64,000 bases of DNA from Variovorax sp. V213 (lineage in GTDB: Bacteria; Pseudomonadota; Gammaproteobacteria; Burkholderiales; Burkholderiaceae_C). Within the stretch, counting starts at the first letter, position 1; every line of letters begins with the position of its first letter. A model generated the notes under the pieces. It did not search any database. It worked only from the letters and a program-made list of their open reading frames with translations, and had not been told where the DNA came from. This document shows positions 8,541 to 16,627 of this stretch, piece after piece. Made by a program: the position numbers and the translations under genes. The DNA lies in assembly GCF_041154455.1 (NCBI RefSeq), contig NZ_AP028664.1:1055001-1119000 (forward strand), in the 5' to 3' direction.

Positions 8541-9760
8541 GCAAGGTCGTATTGCCAACCAAGGGGCCGCTTCTGAGCGGCAAGGGCTGGACAGCCTTCT
8601 TCGTCGCGCTGATCGTGGTCTGCGCGGTGGCGCCGGTGCTCAACATGGTGGTGCCGGCCGGCAGCCCGCTGCACATGAGCGACTACGCCGTGGCGCTGGT
8701 CGGCAAGATCATGTGCTACGCCATCTGCGCGCTGGCCATGGACCTGATCTGGGGCTACACCGGCATCCTCTCGCTGGGCCATGGTCTCTTCTTCGCGCTC
8801 GGCGGCTACATGATGGGCATGTACCTCATGCGCCAGATCGGCCGCGACGGCAACTACAAGAGCGACCTGCCGGACTTCATGGTGTTTCTCGACTGGAAGA
8901 CGCTGCCCTGGCACTGGACCTTCAGCGACAGCTTCATTGCCACGCTCGTCCTCATCGTCGCGGTGCCGGGCCTCATCGCCTTCGTGTTCGGCTTCTTCGC
9001 GTTCCGCTCGCGCATCAAGGGCGTGTATTTCTCGATCATCACGCAGGCCATGACCTTCGCGGCCATGCTGCTGTTCTTCCGCAACGAAACAGGCTTCGGC
9101 GGCAACAACGGCTTCACCGATTTCAAGCGCATCCTGGGCATTCCGATCGCCACGCAGGAAATGCGCATGACGCTCTTCGCGCTCACGGGCCTCACGCTGC
9201 TGGGTTTCTTCCTCTTTGCCAGGTGGCTCATCGGCAGCAAGTTCGGCCGCGTGCTGCAGGCCATCCGCGATGCCGAAACGCGCGTGATGTTCTCGGGCTA
9301 CAACCCGCTGCCCTACAAGCTCACGATCTGGGTCATCTCGGCCATCATGTGCGGCGTGGCGGGCGCGCTGTATGTGCCGCAGGTCGGCATCATCAACCCG
9401 GGCGAGATGAGCGCAGCCAACTCCATCGAGATCGCGATCTGGGCCGCGGTGGGCGGGCGCGCAACGCTCATCGGTCCGATCATCGGCGCCTTCATCGTCA
9501 ACGGCGCAAAGAGCTGGCTGACGGTGGCGTACCCCGAGTATTGGCTGTACTTCCTGGGCGCCTTGTTCATTGCTGTCACGCTGTTCCTGCCGAACGGCAT
9601 CGTGGGTCTGGTGCGCAAGTGGCTGTCGAGGGAGAAGGCGCCGGCCGCACCGAGCGCCGGCCGTGAAGAAGCGCAGCGCGCCATGGCGGCCGCGCAGGGC
9701 GTGGAGCCGGAGGCACTGCATGGGCCGCTGGCCGCCGAAGTGAAGGGAGCGCGCGCATGA
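8537..9760 (+). CDS. urtC: Urea ABC transporter, permease UrtC
   Basis: The second, LivM-type permease, 407 residues. Motifs include LSLGHGLFFALGGYMMGMYL (about residues 76-95), SRIKGVYFSIITQAM, and GRVLQAIRDAETRVMFSGYNP followed by KLTIWVISAIMCGVAGALYVPQVG, all typical of UrtC. A hydrophilic tail of about 40 residues rich in Ala and Glu follows the last helix. The start is ATG 8537, inside the urtB stop (ATGA), and its own stop overlaps the urtD start in the same way, so B, C and D are translationally coupled. Confidence 0.95.
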   Translation: MSKVVLPTKGPLLSGKGWTAFFVALIVVCAVAPVLNMVVPAGSPLHMSDYAVALVGKIMCYAICALAMDLIWGYTGILSLGHGLFFALGGYMMGMYLMRQIGRDGNYKSDLPDFMVFLDWKTLPWHWTFSDSFIATLVLIVAVPGLIAFVFGFFAFRSRIKGVYFSIITQAMTFAAMLLFFRNETGFGGNNGFTDFKRILGIPIATQEMRMTLFALTGLTLLGFFLFARWLIGSKFGRVLQAIRDAETRVMFSGYNPLPYKLTIWVISAIMCGVAGALYVPQVGIINPGEMSAANSIEIAIWAAVGGRATLIGPIIGAFIVNGAKSWLTVAYPEYWLYFLGALFIAVTLFLPNGIVGLVRKWLSREKAPAAPSAGREEAQRAMAAAQGVEPEALHGPLAAEVKGARA

Positions 9761-10635
9761 CGCCCGACCTGATGGAAGCCGGCGCCGAGCGCGCCGCCCG
9801 CGCCAGGGGCATCCCGTATGTGAGCGGCAGCACCGAGTCCGGCGGCCGTTCCGCCGACTTCGGGCGCATTGCAACGCCGGGCGAGGTCGACGTAACGCAC
9901 GGCCGTATCCTCTATCTCGAAGACGTGAGCGTGAGCTTCGACGGATTCAAGGCCATCAACAAGCTGTCGCTCGACATTGCGCCGGGCGAGCTGCGCTGCA
10001 TCATCGGCCCGAACGGTGCGGGCAAGACGACGATGATGGACATCATCACCGGCAAGACGCGGCCGGATGAAGGCACGGTTTTCTTCGGCAGCACCATCGA
10101 CCTGCTGCGCCATCGCGAAGCCGACATTGCGCAGCTGGGCATCGGCCGCAAGTTCCAGAAGCCGACGGTGTTCGAGCACCTCACCGTGTTCGAGAACCTC
10201 GAACTCGCGCTCAAGACCGACAAGGGTGTTCGCGCGTCGATGCTGTTCAGGCTCGACTCGGCGCAGAGCGACCGGCTCGCCGAAGTGCTGCAAACCATTC
10301 ACCTGGCCGACAGCGTGTCGCGCCTGGCCGGCAACCTGAGCCATGGCCAGAAGCAGTGGCTCGAAATCGGCATGCTGCTGATGCAGGACCCGAAACTGCT
10401 GCTGCTCGACGAGCCGGTGGCCGGCATGACCGACGAGGAAACCGCCCGCACGGCAGAGCTGTTCCTCTCGCTCAAGGGCAAGCATTCGCTGATGGTGGTG
10501 GAGCACGACATGAGCTTCATCCGCACCATCTCCGAGATCGTCACGGTGCTGTGCGATGGGTCTGTGCTGGCGCAAGGCACTCTGGACGAAGTGCAGGCCG
10601 ACGAGCGCGTGATCGAGGTTTACCTGGGCCGCTGA
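9757..10635 (+). CDS. urtD: Urea ABC transporter, ATPase UrtD
   Basis: The cytoplasmic LivG-type ATPase, 292 residues. Walker A is GPNGAGKT (about residues 84-91), the signature is LSHGQKQWLEIG, and Walker B LLLLDEPVAGMT; the H-loop is VVEHDMSFI. The ABC domain starts near residue 50, leaving a 48-residue N-terminal extension that is longer than usual for UrtD, which is normally about 250 residues. The ATG at 9757 overlaps the urtC stop, and there is no good internal start nearer the domain, so the extension appears real. It pairs with UrtE to drive urea uptake. Confidence 0.94.
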   Translation: MTPDLMEAGAERAARARGIPYVSGSTESGGRSADFGRIATPGEVDVTHGRILYLEDVSVSFDGFKAINKLSLDIAPGELRCIIGPNGAGKTTMMDIITGKTRPDEGTVFFGSTIDLLRHREADIAQLGIGRKFQKPTVFEHLTVFENLELALKTDKGVRASMLFRLDSAQSDRLAEVLQTIHLADSVSRLAGNLSHGQKQWLEIGMLLMQDPKLLLLDEPVAGMTDEETARTAELFLSLKGKHSLMVVEHDMSFIRTISEIVTVLCDGSVLAQGTLDEVQADERVIEVYLGR

Positions 10636-10647
10636 GGAATCGATTCC

Positions 10648-11340
10648 ATGCTGACAGTCAAGAACATCCACCAGTACTACGGCGGCTCCCACATCCTCCG
10701 CGACGTGAGTTTCGAGGCCACGCCCGGCAAGGTCACCGTGCTGCTGGGCCGCAACGGCGTTGGCAAGACCACGCTGCTCAAGTCGCTCATGGGCCTCGTT
10801 CCCATCAAGAGCGGCAGCATCGAGCTCGAAGGCAAGCCGATTCACAAGGCCACGCCTTATGAAAGAGCAAGAGCCGGCATCGGCTTTGTCCCCCAAGGCC
10901 GAGAGATCTTTGCCAGGCTCACGGTCGAAGAAAACCTGCGCATGGGCCTGGCCTACAAGAGCGGCAGCACGCCCATTCCGTCGGAACTGTTCGACCTGTT
11001 CCCGGTGCTCAAGCAGATGATCAACCGCCGCGGCGGCGACCTTTCGGGCGGGCAGCAGCAGCAGTTGGCCATCGCACGCGCGCTGGCTCCCAAGCCCAAG
11101 CTGCTGATCCTCGACGAGCCGACCGAAGGCATCCAGCCCAGCATCATCAAGGACATCGGCCGCGTCATCCGCATGCTGGCCGACCGGGGCGACATGGCCA
11201 TCGTGCTCTGCGAGCAGTACTACGACTTTGCCCAGGAGCTGGCCGACGACTACCTCGTGATGGAACGCGGCGAAGTGATCGCGCGCGGCCTCGGCAAGGA
11301 CATGGAAGCGCAGGGCGTGCGCCAGCTCGTGGCGATTTAG
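10648..11340 (+). CDS. urtE: Urea ABC transporter, ATPase UrtE
   Basis: The LivF-type ATPase of the urea importer, 230 residues, the usual family length. Walker A is GRNGVGKT (34-41), Q-loop region FVPQGREIFARLTVEENL, signature LSGGQQQQLAIARAL and Walker B LLILDEPTEGIQPS; the switch region ends in LCEQYYDFAQELADDYLVMERG. It starts 12 bases after urtD, with GAGGAATCGATTCC before the ATG, and ends the operon. In many relatives urease genes follow urtE; here an unrelated exporter follows instead. Confidence 0.95.
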   Translation: MLTVKNIHQYYGGSHILRDVSFEATPGKVTVLLGRNGVGKTTLLKSLMGLVPIKSGSIELEGKPIHKATPYERARAGIGFVPQGREIFARLTVEENLRMGLAYKSGSTPIPSELFDLFPVLKQMINRRGGDLSGGQQQQLAIARALAPKPKLLILDEPTEGIQPSIIKDIGRVIRMLADRGDMAIVLCEQYYDFAQELADDYLVMERGEVIARGLGKDMEAQGVRQLVAI

Positions 11341-11392
11341 GCAGCCGGCTGGCCACCGGCCGGCATGGCAGTACCAGTCCCCCGGCATCCCC

Positions 11393-11424
11393 GTACTGCA
11401 AAAATTCAGGGTTTACCCTAAAAT
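11393..11424 (+). promoter_or_regulatory. Putative promoter of the MFS exporter gene with small dyad
   Basis: TAAAAT at 11419-11424 is a good -10 element; the hexamer CTGCAA 17 bases upstream is a poor -35. The small dyad AGGGT-TT-ACCCT (11408-11419) overlaps the -10 and could be an operator. A further inverted repeat GCAGTAC/GTACTGC (11369-11399 region) lies upstream and may end the urt transcript, although it lacks a T-run on the plus strand. All of this is by inspection only. Confidence 0.3.
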
Positions 11425-11470
11425 CGGGCCTCTGCCCGTCGCCGCCGGGCACCCTCCCAGGAGCCTGGCC

Positions 11471-12721
11471 TTGAACGCCTCCCCGCCCGCGCTGGACAGC
11501 GCGGATACCGACATTTCCTCTTCCGTCTCGCGCGTCAATTTCCTGCGAGCCGTGCTGGCCCTCGGCGTGGGCGGCTTTGCCATCGGCACGGGTGAATTCG
11601 TGATCATGGGGCTGCTGCCCGAGGTGGCGCGCGACATCGCCGTCACCATTCCGCAGGCCGGCCACGTCATCAGCGCCTACGCGCTCGGCGTGGTGATCGG
11701 CGCGCCCGTGCTTGCGGTGCTTGCCGCGGGCTGGCGCCGCCGCGCGCTGCTGATTGCGCTCATGGCCGTGTTTGCCGCTGGCAACTTCGCCAGCGCCATG
11801 GCGCCGGGCTACATGTCTCTCAACCTGCTGCGCTTTGCAACCGGGCTGCCGCACGGCACCTACTTCGGCGTCGCCGCGCTCGTGGCGGCCACGCTCGCGC
11901 CACCCGGTCGCCGCGCGCGGGCCGTGGGCCTCGTGATGCTGGGGCTCACCGGCGCCACGCTGGTCGGCGTGCCCATCGCTGCCTGGCTCGGCCAATTGTT
12001 CGGTTGGCGCGCGGCCTTCGTGTTCGTGGGCGTCATCGCGCTGATCGCCATGGCACTGCTGCGCCGCGACATCCCCGACCTTGCGGCGCCCGCAGGTGCG
12101 AGCCCCTGGCGTGAACTGGGCGCGCTCAAGCGCAAGCAGGTGTGGTTCACGCTCGGCATCGGCGCCATCGGCTTCGGCGGCATGTTCTCGGTATTCAGCT
12201 ACATCAAGCCCACGCTGATCGAGGTGGCAGGCCTGCCGCTGGGCGGTGTGCCCTTCGTGCTCGCGCTGTTCGGCCTGGGCATGGTCGCCGGCAACCTCGT
12301 CGGTTCGCGCCTGGCCGACAAGTCGCTCATGCGCACGATCGGCGGCCTGCTCGTCTATGCGGCGCTGGTGCTCGCGGTGTTCACTTTCGCGGCGCACAAC
12401 GTCTTCACCGCGGCGTTCAACGTGTTCCTCATCGGCACCACCGTGGCCATCGGCCCGGCCCTGCAGATCCGCCTGATGGACGTGGCCGGCGACGCGCAGA
12501 CGCTCGCCGCCGCGCTCAACCACTCGGCCTTCAACATGGCCAATGCGCTCGGCGCGTGGCTCGGCGGCGTGGCCATTGCCGCGGGCCTGGGCTGGACCTC
12601 GACCGGCTGGGTCGGCGCCTTGCTGGCACTGGCCGGCATGGGCGTGTTCTGGTGGGCGGTGATGAGCGCACGCGCCAGTACCCGGCCTGGCGCCGCTCAG
12701 CGCGCGCCGAACGCCTCGTAG
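11471..12721 (+). CDS. DHA1-family MFS exporter (AraJ-like)
   Basis: A 416-residue, 12-helix major facilitator protein. The first helix region FAIGTGEFVIMGLLPEVARDI is typical of the AraJ/YdhP arabinose-efflux-type DHA1 group, and GLPHGTYFGVAALVAA carries the conserved helix-4/5 motif. The start is TTG at 11471, with AGGAG about nine bases upstream; no ATG is present before the first helix. It is separated from urtE by 130 bases that hold a possible promoter, so it is probably independent of the urea operon. Substrate unknown; sugars or drugs are typical of the group. Confidence 0.82.
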   Translation: MNASPPALDSADTDISSSVSRVNFLRAVLALGVGGFAIGTGEFVIMGLLPEVARDIAVTIPQAGHVISAYALGVVIGAPVLAVLAAGWRRRALLIALMAVFAAGNFASAMAPGYMSLNLLRFATGLPHGTYFGVAALVAATLAPPGRRARAVGLVMLGLTGATLVGVPIAAWLGQLFGWRAAFVFVGVIALIAMALLRRDIPDLAAPAGASPWRELGALKRKQVWFTLGIGAIGFGGMFSVFSYIKPTLIEVAGLPLGGVPFVLALFGLGMVAGNLVGSRLADKSLMRTIGGLLVYAALVLAVFTFAAHNVFTAAFNVFLIGTTVAIGPALQIRLMDVAGDAQTLAAALNHSAFNMANALGAWLGGVAIAAGLGWTSTGWVGALLALAGMGVFWWAVMSARASTRPGAAQRAPNAS

Positions 12722-12731
12722 ACAGGCCGTA

Positions 12732-12869
12732 GCGCACCAGCAGCGACGCGTGCTGGGCGCCTGGGTGGTCAACGAGCCCGGCGAAATTGCACAATGGCTC
12801 ACCATGCCCGTGCGCCAGATCACCACCGACCGCCCCGACCTGGCCCTGGCCGCGCGCGGAAAAAGATGA
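12732..12869 (+). pseudogene. Remnant 3' end of a glycerophosphodiester phosphodiesterase gene
   Basis: In frame 3, just before the phoD start, the translation runs VLGAWVVNEPGEIAQW, then LTMPVRQITTDRPDLALAA to a TGA at 12867-12869. The W-x-VNEP and ITTDRPDLA elements are the usual C-terminal end of GDPD-family enzymes (GlpQ/UgpQ), about 40 residues out of the normal 240 or more. Upstream of about 12732 the same frame lies inside the MFS exporter gene and shows no further similarity, so the rest of the gene appears lost. Its stop overlaps the ATG of phoD. Assignment rests on recognition of a short segment. Confidence 0.55.
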
Positions 12870-14419
12870 GCGCGGACCGGCCTGTCTCGCACGGCCGCCG
12901 CCTGCTGCTCGGCGGGATGGCTGCCGCATCGCTGGGCCACCCCTTCCTGCGGCTGAACGCGCAGCAGGCCTCGCGCGAACTCTTCACCCTGGGCGTGGCA
13001 TCCGGCAGCCCGAGGCCCGACGGCATGGTGCTGTGGACCCGGCTGGCGCCCGATCCGCTGCAGGGCGGCGGCATGGGCGAGGCACCGGTCGAGGTGCGCT
13101 GGGAAGTGGCGCACGACGAAGGCTTTGCGCGCATTGCCGCGGAGGGCAGGGCCATGGCCGTGGCGGCGCTCGCGCACTCGGTGCACGCCGAAGTGCGCGG
13201 CCTCGCGCCCGGCCGGCCGTATTGGTACCGCTTCACGGCCGAAGGCGTGCGAAGCCCCGTCGGCCGCACCCGCACCGCGCCGGCCGAAGCGGATGCCGCG
13301 CTGCAGCCGCTGCGCTTTGCCTTCGCGTCGTGCCAGCAATACGAGCAGGGCTACTACGCGGCCTACCGTGACATGGCCGCGCAGCCTTTCGACTTTGTCG
13401 TGCACCTGGGCGACTACATCTACGAAAGCTCATGGGGTTCGCGCCATGTGCGCCACCACCAGGGCGGCATTCCCATGCAACTGGGCGAGTTTCGCGACCG
13501 CTATGCGCTCTACAAGACCGACCCGCACCTGCAGGCCGCGCATGCTGCATGCCCCTGGCTCGTGACCTGGGACGACCACGAGGTGGCCAACGACTACACC
13601 GACGACGTGTCGCCGCGCACCATCGATCCCGCGCAGTTTCTTGCCATCCGCGCCGCGGCCTACCAGGCGTGGTACGAGCACATGCCCGTGCCCGCCAGCA
13701 TGCGCCCGACCGGGGCCGCGGCCACCATTTACGGCCGCCACCGCTTCGGCCGCATGCTCGACGTGTTTCTGCTCGATGGGCGCCAGTACCGCTCGCACCA
13801 CGCCTGCCTTGCGGGCCGCAGTGCATCGCCATTGGCCGATTGCGCCGACCGGCTCGCTCCGGAGCGCAGCTTCCTGGGCAAGAAGCAGGAAGCCTGGCTC
13901 GCGAACGAGCTGGCCGCGCCGCCCGCGCGCTGGACGGTCATTGCGCAGCCCACCTTGCTCGCCGAGGCTGACCGCAAGCGCGGCCCCGAGCACGGCTACT
14001 GGATGGACGGCTGGGACGGCTACGCCGCGTCCCGCGCGCGCCTGCTCGACAGCCTGGCCGCCAACAAGGCGCGCGGCGGCGATGCGTTGGTCATCAGCGG
14101 CGACGTGCACGCCTTCTGGGCCGCCGACCTGCGCCGCGAGCCGCAGGGCCCGGCGGTGGCGACCGAATTCGTGGGCGGCGCCATCACCTCCGAAGGGCCC
14201 AGCGCCGCCAACGTTGCCAACCTGCTCGCGAAGAATGAGCACCTGCGCTACGGCCGGGGCGGCAAGCGCGGCTATGCGCACATGGCGCTCGATGCGCGCG
14301 GCTGCACGGTCGAGTTCCGTGCCGTGGAAGACGAGAAATCCGCAGACAGCGCCGTCGCGCCGATGGCCCGCTTTGCGGTGGAGCGCGGCGCGCCCGGCGT
14401 GCATCTCGAAGCCACCTGA
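12866..14419 (+). CDS. phoD: PhoD-family alkaline phosphatase/phosphodiesterase, Tat-exported
   Basis: A 517-residue secreted metallophosphoesterase. The N-terminus carries a Tat signal (HGRRLLLGGMAAASLG), as expected for PhoD. An N-terminal beta domain (LGVASGSPRPDGMVLWTRLAP) is followed by the catalytic part: FASCQQYEQGYYAAYRDM, HLGDYIYE, WDDHEVANDY, LDGRQYRSH and SGDVHAFWAADL, which supply the Fe/Ca ligands of the family. The ATG at 12866 (preceded by GGAAAAAG) overlaps the stop of a glycerophosphodiesterase remnant. It probably releases phosphate from phosphodiesters or teichoic-like polymers in the periplasm or outside the cell. Confidence 0.9.
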   Translation: MSADRPVSHGRRLLLGGMAAASLGHPFLRLNAQQASRELFTLGVASGSPRPDGMVLWTRLAPDPLQGGGMGEAPVEVRWEVAHDEGFARIAAEGRAMAVAALAHSVHAEVRGLAPGRPYWYRFTAEGVRSPVGRTRTAPAEADAALQPLRFAFASCQQYEQGYYAAYRDMAAQPFDFVVHLGDYIYESSWGSRHVRHHQGGIPMQLGEFRDRYALYKTDPHLQAAHAACPWLVTWDDHEVANDYTDDVSPRTIDPAQFLAIRAAAYQAWYEHMPVPASMRPTGAAATIYGRHRFGRMLDVFLLDGRQYRSHHACLAGRSASPLADCADRLAPERSFLGKKQEAWLANELAAPPARWTVIAQPTLLAEADRKRGPEHGYWMDGWDGYAASRARLLDSLAANKARGGDALVISGDVHAFWAADLRREPQGPAVATEFVGGAITSEGPSAANVANLLAKNEHLRYGRGGKRGYAHMALDARGCTVEFRAVEDEKSADSAVAPMARFAVERGAPGVHLEAT

Positions 14420-14507
14420 AATATCGGGGGTGCCAGCAGGTTTGCGCGGCCGTGTCTATGATGGCCGCCGCCCTTCCTCTCCGTCATCTCTCTCGATCGA
14501 GACCACC

Positions 14508-15518
14508 ATGAGCATTCCCACCACCCGTCTCGGCCGCACGGGCCTTACCGTGTCGCGGCTAGCGCTCGGCACCATGACCTTCGGCCTGCAGACCGACGAG
14601 GCGGTGTCGCACCGCATTCTGGACAAGGCTGCCGAGGGCGGCATCAACTTTCTCGATACCGCCGACGTGTACCCGCTTGGCGGCACCGTCGAAACCACCG
14701 GCCGCACCGAGGAAATCATCGGCCGCTGGCTGCAGAAGCAGGGCGCCACGGGTCGCCGCCGCTTCGTGGTGGCCACCAAGGCGGTCGGCAAGGTCGGGCC
14801 CAACAGCTGGGACCAGGGCGCCTCGCGCAAGCACCTGCTCGATGCCATCGATGCCTCGCTCAAGCGGCTGCAGACCGACCACGTCGACCTGTACCAGCTG
14901 CACAGCGACGACCGCGAGACGCCGCTCGAAGAGAGCCTGGAGGCGCTCGACGTCATCGTCAGGTCGGGCCGCGCGCGCTACATCGGCGTGTCCAACTTCC
15001 TGGCCTATCGGCTGGCCCGCGCGCTCGGCAAGGCCGAGCTGCACAAGCTCACGCGCTACGTGTCGGTGCAGCCGCGCTACAGCCTGCTGTTCCGCGAGAT
15101 CGAGCGCGAGCTGCTGCCGCTGGCGGGCGAAGAGGGCCTGGGCGTGATTCCCTACAACCCGCTGGCCGGCGGCCTGCTCACCGGCAAGTACAAGCCGGGC
15201 GCCACGCCCGAAGAGAACACCCGCTTCACGCTCGGCACGGCCGGCGGCATGTACCAGGACCGCTACTGGAACGAGCGCAGCTTCAACACCGTGACGCAGC
15301 TGCACAAGCTGGCCGACGAAGCCGGCGTGCCGCTCGCCACGCTGGCGGTGGCATGGGTCATGGCCAACCCGCTCATCACCGCGCCGCTGCTCGGCGCCAG
15401 CCGCCCCGAGCAGCTCGACGCCACGCTGGCCGCGGCCGCATACAAGCTGGACCCCGCGCTGAAGCAGAGGCTCGACGAGCTCACGGCCGAATACCGCAAG
15501 GGCGACGCGCCCCGCTAG
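14508..15518 (+). CDS. Aldo/keto reductase
   Basis: A 336-residue NADPH-dependent oxidoreductase of the AKR superfamily. The catalytic tetrad is visible: Asp53 and Tyr55 in DTADVYP, Lys91 in VVATKAVGK and His132 in YQLHSDD. The C-terminal part has the cofactor motif PLLGASRPEQLDATLAA. The length and the GGTVETTGRTEEIIGRWL segment fit the group that includes YajO and plant AKR-like enzymes. It stands 88 bases after phoD on the same strand and 37 before the DedA fusion gene, so an operon is possible but the functions are not obviously linked. Substrate unknown. Confidence 0.88.
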   Translation: MSIPTTRLGRTGLTVSRLALGTMTFGLQTDEAVSHRILDKAAEGGINFLDTADVYPLGGTVETTGRTEEIIGRWLQKQGATGRRRFVVATKAVGKVGPNSWDQGASRKHLLDAIDASLKRLQTDHVDLYQLHSDDRETPLEESLEALDVIVRSGRARYIGVSNFLAYRLARALGKAELHKLTRYVSVQPRYSLLFREIERELLPLAGEEGLGVIPYNPLAGGLLTGKYKPGATPEENTRFTLGTAGGMYQDRYWNERSFNTVTQLHKLADEAGVPLATLAVAWVMANPLITAPLLGASRPEQLDATLAAAAYKLDPALKQRLDELTAEYRKGDAPR

Positions 15519-15555
15519 GCCCCGAAGGAGTGAACCCCAACCCCGCGCTGCTGCC

Positions 15556-16494
15556 ATGGCACAGCTGATGTCGCTGCTGGTGCAGAACGCGATCGCGATC
15601 GTCTTCGCGGCGAGCTTTGCCGCCCGCCTCGGATTGCCGGTGCCCGCGGCCGCCGTGCTGGTGGTGTCGGGCGCACTGCTGGCAGCCGGCAACGTCTCGG
15701 TGGCGGGCGTGGTGCTGGCCGCGGTGCTGGCCAACCTGCTGGGCGACGGCGCGTGGTTCTATGCCGGGCGCCGCTTCGGCTACCGCTTCATGCGCCTTCT
15801 GTGCCGCATCTCGCTGTCGCCCGATTCATGCGTGCGGCGCGGCGAATCGCTCATCGGCCGCTGGGGCGGGCTCTCGCTGGTGGCGGCCAAGTTCGTGCCG
15901 GGCGTGTCGGTCGTCGCGCCGCCGATGGCCGGCGCGCTGGGCATGCCGGTGTGGCGCTTCATCGTCTTCGACATTGGCGCCGCGCTGGTCTGGACCGGCC
16001 TTTTTCTCGGGCTCGGCTGGGTCTTTCGCGACCAGATCCAGGAGGTGCTGGCCATGCTGGCCCAGGCCGGCGGCATTGCCACTGTGGCGCTGGTGGTGGT
16101 ACTGGCCGTGACGCTGGCGGTGCGCTACTGGCGCCGCCGCGCGTTCATGCGGCTCACCGGCATGCCGCGCATCACCGTGGACGAACTGCATGAACTGCTG
16201 GCCAGCGAAGCACCGCCGCTGGTGATCGACGTGCGCGGCGAGGCGGGCGTGCAGGTCGACCCGCGCCGCATTCCCGGTGCACTGCCGTACACGCTCAAGG
16301 CGCTGCAGCAGCGGCACCCCGAACTGCCGCACATCGACGGGCGCGACGTGATCGTTTACTGCAACTGCCCCAACGAGGTGACCGCGGCCCTGGCCGCGCG
16401 CGTGCTGCTGGCCCGCGGTGCGCGGCGGGCCCTGCCGCTGACCGGCGGACTCGACGCCTGGGTGGCTTCGGGGCGCCCCACGAGCCTGCACTGA
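15556..16494 (+). CDS. DedA-family membrane protein fused to a rhodanese domain
   Basis: A 312-residue fusion. Residues 1-195 form a DedA/SNARE-associated membrane domain with the conserved segments NLLGDGAWFYAGRRFGYRF and GRWGGLSLVAAKFVPGVSVVAPPMAGALGMP, and a last helix near 172-190. Residues 205-312 are a single rhodanese domain (VIDVRGEAG, then the loop VIVYCNCPNEVTA with Cys269 as likely catalytic cysteine, and TGGLDAW). DedA proteins move undecaprenyl phosphate or other lipids, while rhodaneses transfer sulfane sulfur or act as thiol sensors; how they combine here is unknown. The topology puts the rhodanese in the cytoplasm if the last helix runs out-to-in. Confidence 0.87.
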   Translation: MAQLMSLLVQNAIAIVFAASFAARLGLPVPAAAVLVVSGALLAAGNVSVAGVVLAAVLANLLGDGAWFYAGRRFGYRFMRLLCRISLSPDSCVRRGESLIGRWGGLSLVAAKFVPGVSVVAPPMAGALGMPVWRFIVFDIGAALVWTGLFLGLGWVFRDQIQEVLAMLAQAGGIATVALVVVLAVTLAVRYWRRRAFMRLTGMPRITVDELHELLASEAPPLVIDVRGEAGVQVDPRRIPGALPYTLKALQQRHPELPHIDGRDVIVYCNCPNEVTAALAARVLLARGARRALPLTGGLDAWVASGRPTSLH

Positions 16495-16627
16495 GCGGCG
16501 TCTGTCGACGGACGGGAGGCGAGAAACGCCAGTACGGCAACCCTGCGTGTCTTTGCCGGGTGCTGCGTCCCCGTGCCCTCACGATCTTCAGGTTGATGGC
16601 CCCGCCGGGTGGTAGTCTTGCCCCCCG

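Noticed and set aside
5623..11471. Urea transporter plus urease island
   Set aside because: Only urtABCDE is present; the gene after urtE is an MFS exporter, and no urease subunit motif was seen in either strand nearby.
11165..13405. Very long minus-strand open frame opposite urtE, the MFS exporter and phoD
   Set aside because: Its translation is rich in Arg, His, Gly and Ala with no recognisable domain. It is the expected antisense frame of GC-rich genes that are clearly real on the other strand.
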